Part shown: positions 35,233-47,167 of the stretch, piece after piece
How the letters are laid out: every line of letters starts with the position of its first letter
Numbering within the stretch: position 1 is the stretch's first letter
Assembly: GCA_002946415.1 (NCBI GenBank)
Contig: NJPS01000048.1
Location: 124,001 to 188,000, forward strand
Direction of reading: 5' to 3'
Source: Rutstroemia sp. NJR-2017a BVV2
Lineage: Eukaryota > Ascomycota > Leotiomycetes > Helotiales > Rutstroemiaceae
Length of the DNA: 64,000 nucleotides
Notes under the pieces: model-generated
What the model saw: the letters and a program-made list of their open reading frames with translations, nothing else
What the model was told of the DNA's origin: nothing
Database searches by the model: none
Position numbers and translations under genes: made by a program

Positions 35233-36947
35233 ATGTTTGGCCGCAGCAAAAGTCCGGCCGTCGCCCCCAGCGATTCGGTAGATTCGCAGAATAACGATCC
35301 GCTTGCTGAGATCCCCAAGACAAAATGGGAGAGATTATGGCCAGCGATGGCTTGCGGGAGCGGATTGTTCTCAGATGGTTACATTAATAACGTATGTTCT
35401 GCCGTCGCATTGGCTTCTCAGTGTACACCAGCTTCTCAGTATACGTGAACCCGAGAGCTAATCGACTTCGCATATAGGTTATAGGATCGGTATCGACGAT
35501 GCTCTCGCAAATCTACGGAGCTGCCTACACCAAATCAGCAGCGAAAAAGAACGTCTCCGCTATTACTTTCGCCGGTACTGTTGCGGGAATGCTTATTTTC
35601 GGCTATACCAGTGATAAATGGGGAAGGGCAAACACTCTGACGCTCTCAACGGTTATCCTGATTGTCTTCGCGGCTCTGGGCGCTGGCTCGTATGGATATC
35701 ACGGAAGCACACAGGGCTTATTTGCAGCCCTCACTGCGTATCGTTTTCTGGTCGGCGTGGGAATCGGTGGAGAATACCCAGCTGGATCTGTCGCCTGCTC
35801 AGAAGCGTCTGGAGAGTTGAAAGCCGGGACACGAAACCGATGGTTTATTCTTTTCACCAACGTTATGATCGATTGGGGTTTCGTTATTGGTGCTTTTGTT
35901 CCATATCTTTTGGTTGTCATTTGCACTGAGAATCATTTGCGTGCTGCATGGAGAATCTCGCTGGGCTTGGGCGTTGTTCCTCCCCTCCTTCTGTTCTACC
36001 TTCGACTTAAATTGAAAGAACCTGAAGAATATACCAGGTATGTAGACTCGACCGATGACTTCTTCAATCTTCTAACAGAGAAATAGGGAGAGTATGAAAC
36101 ACGCCAGAATCCCCTACGGTCTAGTCATTAAATATTACTGGTGGAGACTTTTCGTAGTCTCCCTCATCTGGTTTTTGTACGATGTAAGTATACTTTTCAA
36201 GACCCGAGGAAAATCCGCTTACTGACATATTTCCAGTTCTCATCCTACTCATTCGGTATTTACTCATCTACGATTCTCGCCAATATCCTCCCCGCAACTG
36301 CTCCCCTTTCGCAATCCTTCGGTTGGAACACCGTCATCAATCTTTTCTATATCCCCGGCGCCATGCTCGGATCCTTCTTCTCCGACTGGGTCGGACCCCG
36401 CTACGCCCTCGCCATTGGCGTCACCCTCCAAGCCCTCGTCGGCTTCATCATGGCCGGCCTCTACCCGCACCTCTCCCAACCCGGCAACGTCGGCGGCTTC
36501 GTCGTCGTCTACGGCATCTTCCTCTCCCTCGGCGAATTCGGCCCCGGCGACAACATCGGGCTCATCGCCTCCAAAACCTGCGCCACCGGCGTCCGCGGCC
36601 AGTACTACGCTGTCGCGGCTGCGATTGGCAAAGTCGGCGCTTTTGTCGGCACTTACGTGTTTCCGTATATTGAGGCCGCGGGAAGTGATGTGAACTCCAG
36701 TGCGCAATATCCGTTCTATGTTTCGAGTAGTTTGTGCATTTTGAGTGCGTTTTTGGTACTGTTTTGTGTGCCCCATATTGGCCAGGATACGATTACGAGA
36801 GAGGATATAAAGTTTAGGGAGTACCTTGAGAGTAGGGGGTGGGATACGAGGCAGTTAGGGTTGAGGAAGGGGGAGAATGGTTCGGAGGAGGGGGTGGTGG
36901 AGCAGATGAATAGTGGGGAGCATGAGAAGCAGGGGGGAAGGAGTTGA
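35233..36947 (+). CDS. MFS permease, Git1-like (glycerophosphodiester/phosphate family)
   Basis: Model: join(35233..35391, 35478..36037, 36087..36183, 36237..36947), 508 aa. Introns of 86, 49 and 53 nt start GTATGT or GTAAGT and keep phase. Family features: WPAMACGSGLFSDGY in the first helix, the MFS loop-2 signature GYTSDKWGR, GVGIGGEYPAGS in helix 4, FILFTNVMIDWGFVIGAF, and SSYSFGIYSSTIL in helix 7. About 12 membrane helices are expected in the plasma membrane. The pattern fits the phosphate:H+ symporter branch that includes Git1 glycerophosphoinositol permeases; the exact substrate is not proven. The gene changes from C-rich to G-rich third positions near 36640. Confidence 0.9.
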
Positions 36948-37885
36948 GTTCTTAGAGTGGTTAGTGGTTGATAGGATGGGGAGGGTTTTTGGGGTTGAGT
37001 GGTTGTGGGTGGGGGTGCTAGGTATGGTGTGGTAATGATGGAGGTCAATGTCAGTAACGAAAGGGTCAACAGTTAAGTTAATTGATACCTTATATTATGA
37101 TATATTATGATATGATATGATAAAACTGGATGGATACAGTAGATAGAAGGAAATGGAAATATCATTAGCTCCAGTTCTGGTGGGTGTGGGTGTATGTGTA
37201 GTCTCAGAAAGAAGACAGAGAGAAAGAAAGAAAGAACAAGACGTATTTGATTCTAATCTATGAGGAGGAGTAACTGCGTAGATCTGTTGATCAAGAGAAT
37301 CAACGTCCTGGGCTTAGTGGCCGGGGCAGGAAGCTGGCTGATTGAAATGACGGCGAAAGGGTGAAGCTAGTGCTTCAGGTCGGCGCTCAGGGAGTCACGC
37401 CAGTCAGTCGTGTGTGCCCTTGTACGGCCGTGTACGGATCTCTGTCAGCCACGGTCATCGTCGCGGTCCATGCATGCTGACTAACTGATTCGGTATAGTG
37501 GAGCGCAAAGGTTTGTTGCACGTCTGTACCAACGGATACTTGGCAACCCAAACGGATACTTGTGGGTGGATGGGTTGAAGGTATAAGAAAGCGAAAGCTG
37601 GGAGGTGGGAGTTGGGAGCTGAGCTTATATTATGTAGAGAATATTCGCTGGAGCTTAGTAGTGTCCCGAGAATGAGTGATAAGATAAGAGGACAGCGATT
37701 TCAGAAAGAAACATCATGATTGAAGAGACAAATAGTGAATTATAGTCGTCAATCTGATATCACGCTAGCCCTCTTCGCGTACTTCGCGCACTTTCTTGAA
37801 GGTAAACACTGGATATTTTAACTTCACCTTCATCTTCATCTTTCAATCTTACATCTCACAACACCACCATCGCTCACTCCTCAAA
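36948..37885. other. Intergenic, no gene seen
   Basis: The 3' flank of the permease has ATGATAT-type simple repeats (about 37090-37120). The upstream region of the next gene ends in a short pyrimidine-rich leader before 37886. Confidence 0.5.
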
Positions 37886-39126
37886 ATGTCTGGCCGAATC
37901 GGTGACGAAGGCTACGGATACACGCTAGTGTTGAAGCTGATGTTAAAAGCTCTGGGGGGTATTGACGATCCTCCTGAACCAAAGGCGTGGGTAGATATGC
38001 GTTTTGCTCGAGCCCAGGAGTTGCTTGAAAAAGCAAGGCAGAGATACCCCAACGACAAGTACATGGCCTACTACAGTGCCGAGTTTACGTGGCACCGAGA
38101 GTTCGGTAAGTATTATCCATCGCGATAGATCATAAATAATGGTGAACTAACTCTGGGAATAGTTGGCGATCTGTTTCCATTTCCTGGCATCTCGCCCCAG
38201 CAGGAATTCCGCAACTACTGGGCAAATATGAACAGGCAATACGGCAGGATACTACCAAGGCCGGGGGATCCTGGATATCTTGGAGTAGATGGAATCCCAG
38301 CCGCTCCTGCGCAGATGCAAACCCTAGCGGGTAATGCGGCTACAAGATCACGAAGTGGGAATACACCTGTATATGGAAGTGCGAGAATCTCCGCTCAAGC
38401 AGGTCAAGGCCGAGTGACAGAACGGGTGGCACCCTCTTTCACTCAAGCATCTACACAAGGAAGTGCGAGAATCTCCACTGAAGCAAACCGAGGCCAAGTG
38501 GTAGGACGGGTGGCACCCTCCTTCACTCAAGCATCCACACAAACGACAGGAAGGATGAATCCTTCGTCGACACAAATCACGGGAAGTGGAAGGACACCTA
38601 CACAAGGAGGTCGAGGCCAAGTGACAGGATGGGTGGCACCCTCTTTCACTCAAGCATCTACACAAGCTAGTGCGAGTATCTCCACTCAAGCAGTTCAAGG
38701 CCAAGTGACAGGACGGATGGCATCCTCCTCCACCCAAGCATCCAAACAAGTGACAGGACGGGTGGCACCCTCCTCTCAAGCATCTACACATGTGGCGGGA
38801 AGGATAAATCCCTCGTCGGCTCAATCAGGTCAAAGTCCATCGCCTGCATTACCCTTACCTGGTAACAGGCAGAACGCAGGTCTTTCGACTGCTCAGACAC
38901 AGCAAGCTCCTATACAGGAAAGGCTGTATCTTTGTCTGGCAAGCAGCCTGACACTACAAAAATGACTGGAACATCATCTGCTGAAAGTGGGGAACAATCT
39001 CGGGTTTCTGTGAGTAACCGAAATTCCCGCAGACCCACTGCACCAACTGGTCCAAAGTCTCGAGTCACTAAGAGGTGGTTAAACCACAGCAAGACTCTGC
39101 GAGGTCGTCCGCGCCGAGGATTATGA
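37886..39126 (+). CDS. Repeat-rich protein of unknown function
   Basis: Exon 1 is 37886..38105, intron 38106..38162 (57 nt), exon 2 from 38163. The first about 120 residues look like a folded helical domain (LVLKLMLKALGG, FARAQELLEKARQRYP, then FPFPGISPQQEFRNYW) that I do not recognise. Next come five to six imperfect repeats of about 28 residues containing GRVAPSFTQASTQ and SARISTxA, rich in Ser, Thr and Gln, probably disordered. This frame stops at 38963, but a second frame continues the same compositional style to 39126 with a basic tail (RGRPRRGL). A 35-nt intron at 38862-38896 would join them; a frameshift is the alternative. No function can be assigned. Confidence 0.6.
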
Positions 39127-39833
39127 AGAAGAACTCTTGTGTGTTACGGTCATCTGCCGGCAATACTGAAATGAACTTTGGCCAGTGATTCCTAACTGAG
39201 ACTTAATCTGAAGCTCTCTATCTGCACTTAAAGGTGGAGAAGAATGTTTGCTGTGATAGTTCTCTCAAAACTTGTCCCTTCACCCCCGAGGCCCCTCTAC
39301 TTAGCTCCAAGCACTCATGGATTTTGATGATGATATTGTAATTCCAATGTCTTATACGCAGTTGAACAATGACATCCCCGATATTTCACATCGAAGACAT
39401 AGTGGACCCTCTGTCTGAATGATATGATATCACGCCCAGGAATGGTCGACCAAGTGACTACTGGCAAAGACTGTGTTGAAGGAGCCGTGGGCAAGGAATC
39501 TATGCTAGCATGAGAGTGAGGACAGAAATCGAGCGAGGGGATGAAGAGAGTTAAGTGCTTGGTGTTTGTGGATTGAAAGGGTTGAACTAAACATCACTTG
39601 GGATAGCATTTGCGGTGTTCGGTTGAGTCTGATTCTAAACTATGGTTCTGGAGTGGCCATCAAATAGACCTGCTCTCCTGTACCTCATAGCACTAATGAA
39701 TTCCCTGACCTTACAATTGATTTCCTGTATTCTCTTCCGTAATCCATTGAATCTCATTCGCGACACAAACAAACCCATGGAGAAGGCGATATTAGTATAC
39801 TCTCTCCAACACCTATCACTACATACTCTCTTG
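39127..39833. other. Intergenic, no gene seen
   Basis: About 700 bp between convergent genes. ORFs at 39635-39904 and 39642-40004 are short and unmatched, the latter overlapping the RING gene antisense. Confidence 0.5.
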
Positions 39834-41879
39834 TTACTTCCCAACTTTTCTATTTCTTTCCTTCGCCTTTTCCATACCTCTAAACAAAGTATCCATACAA
39901 GCATTCACCCAATCCTTTTCTTTCCACGAACACGCATCTTTCAAGTTCGACGACATGGAAAATTCTTCTCCGCACCAATAACAGTCTTCTTCCCTCTCAA
40001 ATAACTTATCCGCACACGTATGACAATACAAATGCTTGCAGCCACGACACTTAGTATCAAGCCGTCCGCTTAAACACACAGGACACGTCTCCCTCCAGTA
40101 CTTCCCCAAACCAACCACCTTCTCATACCTAACGCACAGACTCGCCGCCACTTTATCCACCTTAGGATTTTCCGCTAACCGCCGCCACACCTCGCAGCTG
40201 TATTTATGCTCGCTGAGCGAAATCAGAACCTTGTTAAGACAGCGATGAAACTTATACGAAGGATTCACGGGATGTATCCGGATTAACTCCTTCCAGATCT
40301 CAATCGCAGTACGCTCGTTTCTCTCTCCCAAACGACTTAAACTTTCCCGCAGCGCTTCCAGAGCATATCTATACGAAGGATGCTTTTTCAACAACGCGGC
40401 GCATTTCTGCGCAGCCTCGCGGGCATCTGAGTGTGCCGCTGCAGTGAGGATGAGTTTCTGACCATATGCGATTTTATCGGGTCGTACGTCGCAGAGAGCG
40501 AGTGCTTGCTCTAGATCAGAACCGCCGACGAGGTCGAGGAGTTTTCGCTCGAACTCGGATTCTTTGTAGAGACGGATACTGCAAGCGCAGAGGTATCTCG
40601 CTTCTTGTGTAAGACCGATTTTTTCCAGTTCAGAGATAGCGGTTATGGCTTCGCCATTCTTGGACGATGGAGGCAGCATCTTGGCAGCTTTCTCCATCCG
40701 GTCGTCGTAGTTCTCAGGGCGGCGGCTGCGGTTCTTTCCATCGCCGCTCCCGCTGTTCAGATACGCAGCGTAACAGAGATTGAGACATTGCCCTACCACA
40801 CTATCTCGCTCCAGGCGTCTCAAACATATTTTCTTGATATTGGCGCCGTGGAGTTCTTCCTCACTTGTAACAACTTCCAAGAGATGGTGTGTGGAAGAAC
40901 AGTACAGGTATTCCAACTTCATGAGACTGATATATTCCAGCACGAGTTTTAGCTGAGCAGCTGTTGCTGCTTCTATCAAACTCTCGTAGAGTTTCTTCAA
41001 CGCATCACGGTTTTCGATAAAAGCTTTCTTCTCGCTGCTGGGGTTCCCGTCTCCAGGAATTACTCTCTCAACTACAACGCCATTCTTACTTTTCCTAAAC
41101 AAATAATCAACCTTCTTCAGCCCCTCATACGCCTCCTTGAGGGCTTTACTGTCTTTCGCCCACGCAAGCCGGTCCCGCAGCAGGGGAGTGTATTTCACAT
41201 CGACTTGTGCGAGGATCTTCTCCAAGAGCGCGATTTGAAACTCGAGTGGCACGCCGTGTGTAAGCTGTGCTAGAAGTCGGTTCTCGGCAGCTGTTATCGT
41301 GGCTGGATCGTGGGCTTTGTAGGCGTTTTTCAGAATAGAAACCGGTTGCGACATGTCGGGCTTGGGAGCTGGCGCCGGGGATACGTCGTGATTTCGAGGT
41401 TTGTGGGATGATGGCGCTCTCACGATTCCGGCACGCTTCATGGATCTTAGGGGTGGTGCTGCCCTTGATGTTCGGGATCTAGGAGGAGGGGCGATTTCGC
41501 TTTGTTTGGGTGGTCGGGTTGAGCTGTGCTTTGAGATTGCGTCGTGGTTTCTGTCTGCCCGAGTCGGGTCCTCTTGATAATACATCGAGTCATCTTTAAC
41601 ACGCCTTGATCTAGATGGAGGGGCGGTTTCGCTGTGTTTGGATGGTCGGGTTGAGCTTCCGTCGTGGTTTCTGTCTGCGCGAGTCGAGTCCTCTTCAATA
41701 CGCCTTGGATCCTTTGGGCGGTGCTTGGATGGTTCCTCTTCATGATAACTTCTGTCTGCTCGGCGCTCTGTCCGAGTCGAGTCTTCTTGGCGATATTTCG
41801 AGTCATCTAAAACACGCCTTGGATCCTTTGGGCGATGCTTGGATGATTCCCCTTCACGATACACACTCTCACGTGGCAT
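39834..41879 (-). CDS. Large helical protein with a C-terminal RING finger
   Basis: Single-exon 681-aa ORF from the ATG at 41879. Residues 1-150 are charged, Arg/Asp/Ser-rich imperfect repeats (SKHRPKDPRR, ADRNHD, PPSRSR), probably disordered. Residues about 180-590 are alpha-helical repeats with TPR/HAT-like spacing (for example EIWKELIRIHP, CEVWRRLAENP). The C-terminal C3HC4-like RING is at about 599-640: CPVC, then CRGCKHLYCHTC, then CYWCG. RING proteins usually act as ubiquitin E3 ligases; the helical part would bind a partner. It resembles the next gene (43087-44743) in layout, so the two are probably tandem paralogues. The substrate is unknown. Confidence 0.78.
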   Translation of the reverse strand: MPRESVYREGESSKHRPKDPRRVLDDSKYRQEDSTRTERRADRSYHEEEPSKHRPKDPRRIEEDSTRADRNHDGSSTRPSKHSETAPPSRSRRVKDDSMYYQEDPTRADRNHDAISKHSSTRPPKQSEIAPPPRSRTSRAAPPLRSMKRAGIVRAPSSHKPRNHDVSPAPAPKPDMSQPVSILKNAYKAHDPATITAAENRLLAQLTHGVPLEFQIALLEKILAQVDVKYTPLLRDRLAWAKDSKALKEAYEGLKKVDYLFRKSKNGVVVERVIPGDGNPSSEKKAFIENRDALKKLYESLIEAATAAQLKLVLEYISLMKLEYLYCSSTHHLLEVVTSEEELHGANIKKICLRRLERDSVVGQCLNLCYAAYLNSGSGDGKNRSRRPENYDDRMEKAAKMLPPSSKNGEAITAISELEKIGLTQEARYLCACSIRLYKESEFERKLLDLVGGSDLEQALALCDVRPDKIAYGQKLILTAAAHSDAREAAQKCAALLKKHPSYRYALEALRESLSRLGERNERTAIEIWKELIRIHPVNPSYKFHRCLNKVLISLSEHKYSCEVWRRLAENPKVDKVAASLCVRYEKVVGLGKYWRETCPVCLSGRLDTKCRGCKHLYCHTCADKLFEREEDCYWCGEEFSMSSNLKDACSWKEKDWVNACMDTLFRGMEKAKERNRKVGK

Positions 41880-43086
41880 GTTTCAGTGTCAAGATCAATA
41901 AAGTACTGGATAGTGGCGGAAGATGGAAGCTAGACATAGAAAACTTAATAAAATCAGGATTTGACATAAAGGTAGAAACACATTCATCCACGACCGGGGT
42001 CTTCAGATACCTGTTTTATATGTTGGTTCATGAAACAAACGATTTCTTATATAGGCAGTCATAGGTCCCAGCCTGCAGTAGGCTGCCATCAATCATCAAG
42101 TCTGCGGCTTTGAGCACAGGCCAAAAATGTGGCCAGCGCGTTTAAAGGAATTGAAGAACACTTGCATCTATTATAGGACTGGTTTGGGCCTCCGGGCCCC
42201 GGCACGGATGTTGGGTCTCGATTGGGTCCGTCGACCGTAGTTGGATTTTTAAGGGTTTGTTTTTTCGTTCTTATGGATCAGCTTCTCCGCACAGTTTTTA
42301 GAATATATGCAATTGCAGGTATCTTTCCAATAATATTTCGACAACATATCATCGGTGGAATCTTTACTTAACTTTTTCCCATATGTCGCAGCCGACACGG
42401 TAATCAGTGAACTCGAGTAGAACCTCGTTGAGATAGGGATGGAAGCTAGTGTGGGGATGGGTTCCGACAATATCTGTGAGTCCACACCCTTTGCCTACGC
42501 TGCACTCAATAAGGTGCACTATGTAGGCTCAGTGGGTATGTTATGACTGTGGTTCTATTATGGGCATAAGGCCCTTATTATAGTCAATGACTTCGGGATT
42601 CATCCGAAGTCATATACGTACATGGTCCCCGAGGAGTGCTGATTGGATCAACAATATCGCTCCGCGTCACGGCCACTGCAGCACTGGTCTTGGGTCTCCA
42701 TCCGGATTATCGAGCGTGGTTGGAATTTTACAGTCGGCCTGGTTCCGTGTAAAGCTGAAAATAAGGAAGGCTTTTCTGGGAGTGTCGCTGTTGTGGCTTG
42801 TAGCATGTCTCTGGGCTGAGGTCTTATATAGATCGGGTGCAGTTGGTTTAGTTAACGTGACGGCTGCAGTTGGAGAAGATAGTGCGCACAAATCAGATAT
42901 AGGTTAGAAGTTAAGGATGAATATATGTAAAGAAAGGTTGTAGAAGATGGTTTGAGGGAGGGGTGTAAAGGAGAGTACGATGTCCACTTACAGAGGCGGT
43001 AAAGCTTGTTGAATCATCAATATAATTAATTCTTTGAAAGCCTATATTCTCTATACTACATATTCCTATCATTCTCTCCCGCAGCA
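41880..43086. other. Intergenic between the RING paralogues
   Basis: No gene seen. It contains short inverted repeats: ATGACTTCGG with CCGAAGTCAT at about 42587-42612, and a GC-rich palindrome near 42191. The motif GGGCATAAGGCCCTT at about 42562 is shared with 17914. The ORF 42587-42907 is unmatched. Confidence 0.5.
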
Positions 43087-44743
43087 TCAATCATCTAACG
43101 ATATGAGACGTGCGTGCACTTTCATTGCGCAAGTAAATGTAGCCCGACATATATGACATCTTGAATGCAATTTCTTAGCGCATACATCACAGCAGACATG
43201 TCCGCAACTAACCAATACTGTATCGAGATCATTCTCCATACAAATAGGACATTTTGTGTCCCATTTATCTCCAAACTTTTTCTGCAGCTTTGCATGATAT
43301 TCCTTTTGCCTTTGCTGGAAATGTCTCTTTTCCAGGGCCCTTCGATACAGTTTCTCACATTGCTCATCTTTGAGGTCTTTATTTAATTTTCCCCATACCG
43401 TGATCGTCTGATCGAGGCTGCCTCTTTCATCCAGCAGAGTAATGAGATGGCCACGAAAGCTGGAATTTTTTGGACACGCCAATATCAAACGTTTCCAGGT
43501 GTCGATTGCAGACTTGGTTTCTACCTTATGAAGACATGCAACTAAATATTTGGTGGCCAAACGACAGACTTCAGCATCAGACTTAGGCCGGCGGAGTACC
43601 TTCTCGCAGACCCCCGCTGCAATGGCTGGAGTTTTGCAGAGCTGATGGGCGATGTCAAGCAAATGTTTGACATACTCAGGCACATCAGGATTGTTATCGT
43701 ACAGTAAGTTTGCTTCCTCGAGTTTATTGCGCGGTTGCTTCATTCTGAGGAATTCCTCCTTAAAGTCTCCCCAAGGATTCCTCTTTAAAGTCTCCCCAAG
43801 GATTCCTCTTCATTCTTCGCAGACATAACTCTTCTGCCTGTTTTGGGAATCCATATTCCTGAAGTTTCTTAACGACCTCTATTGCCAGGTTGTTATCAAG
43901 GTGGTCCGATTTTAGAATTGCGTCTTGGATATAATCCGGACTATGGCTACGATGCGCCTTATGCTTGTCCCCATCATGCTTCTGCTCCGTACTATGTTTT
44001 GTTTTATGCTTGCCATGTATATATGCGAGGTATATATATGCAAAGCATCGTTCAATTCGTGGACTTTTCGTACTTGCTGTGCATTTCTCCAGATACGAGG
44101 TACTTTCACCACCTTTGTAGTCAAATATTTTTTGGACACGCATGAAAATTTCGAGATTAAAGCAGTCGTGATCGGCCAGTCGTGCGAGATACTCCATGAC
44201 TAATTTAGGCCGATTCTCTACTGCGTCTTCTAACACGCGGGTAAGAGATTTCATATTCTTGTCTGATGAGTGAGATTTCCAGTTCTCATATAGGAGTGGG
44301 AGTGATTCTTCGTAGTTTCCCATAGCAGCTTGGATCGCAGTATATTGTTTCCGGATCCACCCAGCGCCATGGTCCACTTGCACATTCTTCTCGAGATCCT
44401 TTACTTCCGCTAAACATCTCGCTGGTGAAAATCCCTCTAATGCAAACTCAAGTCCTCGATGAATAGCGATTTGCCCAGGGTATTTCAGGAATCTGCCTTT
44501 CCAATAAGCCAGAGCTTCATCGTGTCTTCCATTACAGGACAATTCATAACCTATTTCATCATTGAGCCAATCGCATTTTGCAACCTCCTTTTGTAATTTC
44601 TGGTACGTAGCTAGACGAGTCGCTTCAGGTTTATTCCTAAGGGCAATTTCTAGCGCATTCTGATAATCTATCCTTTGTGGAAATTTCCTGAAATTGCTCA
44701 AGGCTGGCTCGATTTGGGGGCTTGGCGAGCGGTGACGTGACAT
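43087..44743 (-). pseudogene. RING-finger paralogue, frameshifted by a 25-bp tandem duplication
   Basis: The first frame runs from the ATG at 44743 (327 codons, helical repeats such as ALAYWKGRFLKYPGQ) and stops at 43760. The second frame runs from 43743 to 43087 and ends in a RING (CPICMEND, CGHVCCDVC, CHIC). The break coincides with two copies of a 25-bp unit (43759-43783 and 43784-43808) differing by one base. Counting one copy only gives a single frame of 544 codons with natural sequence through the junction. No GT..AG intron fits. So this is a recent frameshift in an otherwise healthy gene, or an assembly artefact. A short protein without the RING could still be made. Confidence 0.8.
43759..43808. 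repeat. 25-bp tandem duplication inside the RING paralogue
   Basis: Two adjacent copies of TAAAGTCTCCCCAAGGATTC-type sequence with period 25. The duplication adds 25 bp (not a multiple of three) and creates the stop at 43760-43762. Confidence 0.92.
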
Positions 44744-46621
44744 CCTGCTTTTGGATGCGAATAGACCAGAGATCTGGTGAGTTTAAAAGGCTGTCGTATA
44801 TCGATAACTAGAGCGGTTGAGATCTGTATATAACATTGACTAAGGAATAGTCTGTTCAAAGGGTGAGCTTCCCGCTGGAATGGAGCCTCATGTAAATTAG
44901 AGTGATTAGTGAATTGGACGATTCAGAAGCTCAACTGAAGTGCAAGAATATACAGATATATATCTCAATCGAATTGCTGTCTATTACGAGTAGGGGTTCG
45001 TTCTTGGGCCTTATGTTGTCCAGCGTTGTCCATTCTGAGGACCTGAGGAATTTGATTATGATACTATATTGATAACCTTACCTAGGGTTAGGTTGGCTGA
45101 AGACCTGGACAAACCCACCTCTGGGTAAGCTTACATTACACATTTAAACGTCGGCCGCAAAAACGGTTCCTTGAGGCTATACAATTTGTTGTTGGAAACA
45201 ACTAACAAATTGATCCAATTCCTTTCATCCAAAATTCCGGCTATTTAGTGTTGTTCTCTTTATCTCGGCGTTGCTTGTACTGTACATATTTGTAAGGTTT
45301 TACTCTCGACTCTCGTCACATCCTCCCCGAGGTCTTGTTATTTGGTTTGTTTCTTCTACTCGATACAGTGAGTCCACTATAAGCCCAGCAGAGCCCCAGC
45401 GACCGGCGCCAGCTTGTATTTTAATTTCGATGCGTTACTTGTTACCCAAGCACTGGCATCTTCGCCTGCACATTTGCCCCAACATTTGCCTCCCCTGGAA
45501 CTATAGTCGCAGCAACTATAATACTAGCGGGGAGTGACATACCTAGCAGCCTCTTGGGATGTGGACTTACTCTTACGTCTCACTTCGTCTGTAGAGCGGA
45601 AACGCGGAAACGTAGAAATGCAGAGATGCAAAAAATGTACAAGGGCAAAGCAGCAAGCGTGGCAGGCAAAGGGGCTCAGGGTGCGGGCCGAGCAGGAGAA
45701 GCCGCGCGGTTGTGTCTGAATTATGGGCGTGGATCAGCAGCATGATTGGCTCGCTCGGCTCTTGAATTTTGGCGACCTTTCGGCCCCGGAATAACGCTAA
45801 TTCTAACGGTTGTAATCGCTTAAACCTTTGCTGTGGCTCACCTCCAAGCTCTCGAGGGTGGAATTATTTATCCAAACATCGCAGTATGGACAAAGGCAGA
45901 ACCCGGACTTTTCGCTGTCATGGTGTCATGGTGTCATGGTGTCACCTCCGCTATGCGTCTACCTCTGACGTAGTGATAAACCCTGTCGCATCAATAATCC
46001 TTGAGATCTACTTCCGATAGCAAGTTGAGAGTACTTCTATACAGTAGCATGGTCCTCCGCAAGGTCTAATTTCATTTTCCTTCACCGAGCGTTATTAAGG
46101 GACGGGGGACTTGATGGCACTGTGCTCTCGGGACCGAATTTAAGCTTCGACACCGGTGGGACAGCATTTGGTGGGGAGGGTACATGAGGCTAGGGTACAG
46201 TACGAAGTACTGCAGATGCGTACTTAATACTTCCGCATGGAGTAATCCCTGTAAGATTACAAACTCTTTTTTGTGGATCTTTTACGACCAGATATAAAAA
46301 TCTGCAACTGTACAGATGGTGCAGCATCTCGGGACCGACTCCCTAGCCGCTAAATTCCTGTGAGAGCCTCAAGAGATCAGAGTGGAGTTTGACGGCCGTA
46401 GTAGCTAATGGAATCGGGGGGTGAGCATAGGAAGTTCCGTATCTTTCATAGTCCATATGCTTTGGCTGATAAACCGGGTTTTGGCCAGGAGTATAGCTTG
46501 ATCAGGAAACTGTATATATATGCAACAATGACCAGGCCCGAAATACTCTCACCATCCATCTCCAAAACAATTTTACTAGCTCATAACTTTCAGCCATTCG
46601 CCTAGTAAGAGGAGCGATTTA
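44744..46621. other. Intergenic, no gene seen
   Basis: 1.9 kb without a recognisable gene. Small ORFs at 45271-46020 and 46408-46605 are unmatched. A GGTGTCATGGTGTCAT short tandem lies near 45920-45942. Confidence 0.5.
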
Positions 46622-47167
46622 ATTATTTCCACAAAGATATCGGTTGCTTTGTGCCTCAGCCTCCTCGCTTCGGCTCCTTTGGCGAGCGCCTTTGCCCCTG
46701 GCCTCGAAGTCGCCTATGACCTAGAACTAGCCACTCAAGGTATATCCATCTCCACCGATGGCCGCAAGTTCTTGCCTCAGCGCTACTCAACTACTCTCCC
46801 AACTCTGGCCGTCGAGCTGCTTAGCGACAATACTACAGTACTCTATCCCGACGCCGCATGGAATTCGTGAAATGCCGCTAACTCCAGCTCCGACCCGCGG
46901 ACCTCCTTCGTCAGCATCGACAGCGCTCGTATTAGGCCTGATGGCCGCTAGTGACTGGTCGACGGCGGCTCGACTGGCATAAATGGCTCCACCAAGCTAG
47001 TGGGCGTCAACCTCACCACCGACACCGTTGACAGGATCTACTACCTCGACGACATCAAGGGTAGCAACAGCGGTATCGACGATATGCGCTTCAACAAGGG
47101 TAACGATGTTGCCTACCTTAGTAATACAGCAGATGCTCTGCTCGTTCTGAACATGACCACTGGCGAT

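Noticed and set aside
41615..42064. 149-codon plus-strand ORF
   Set aside because: Lies mostly antisense to the repeat-rich start of the RING gene at 39834-41879; no family features.
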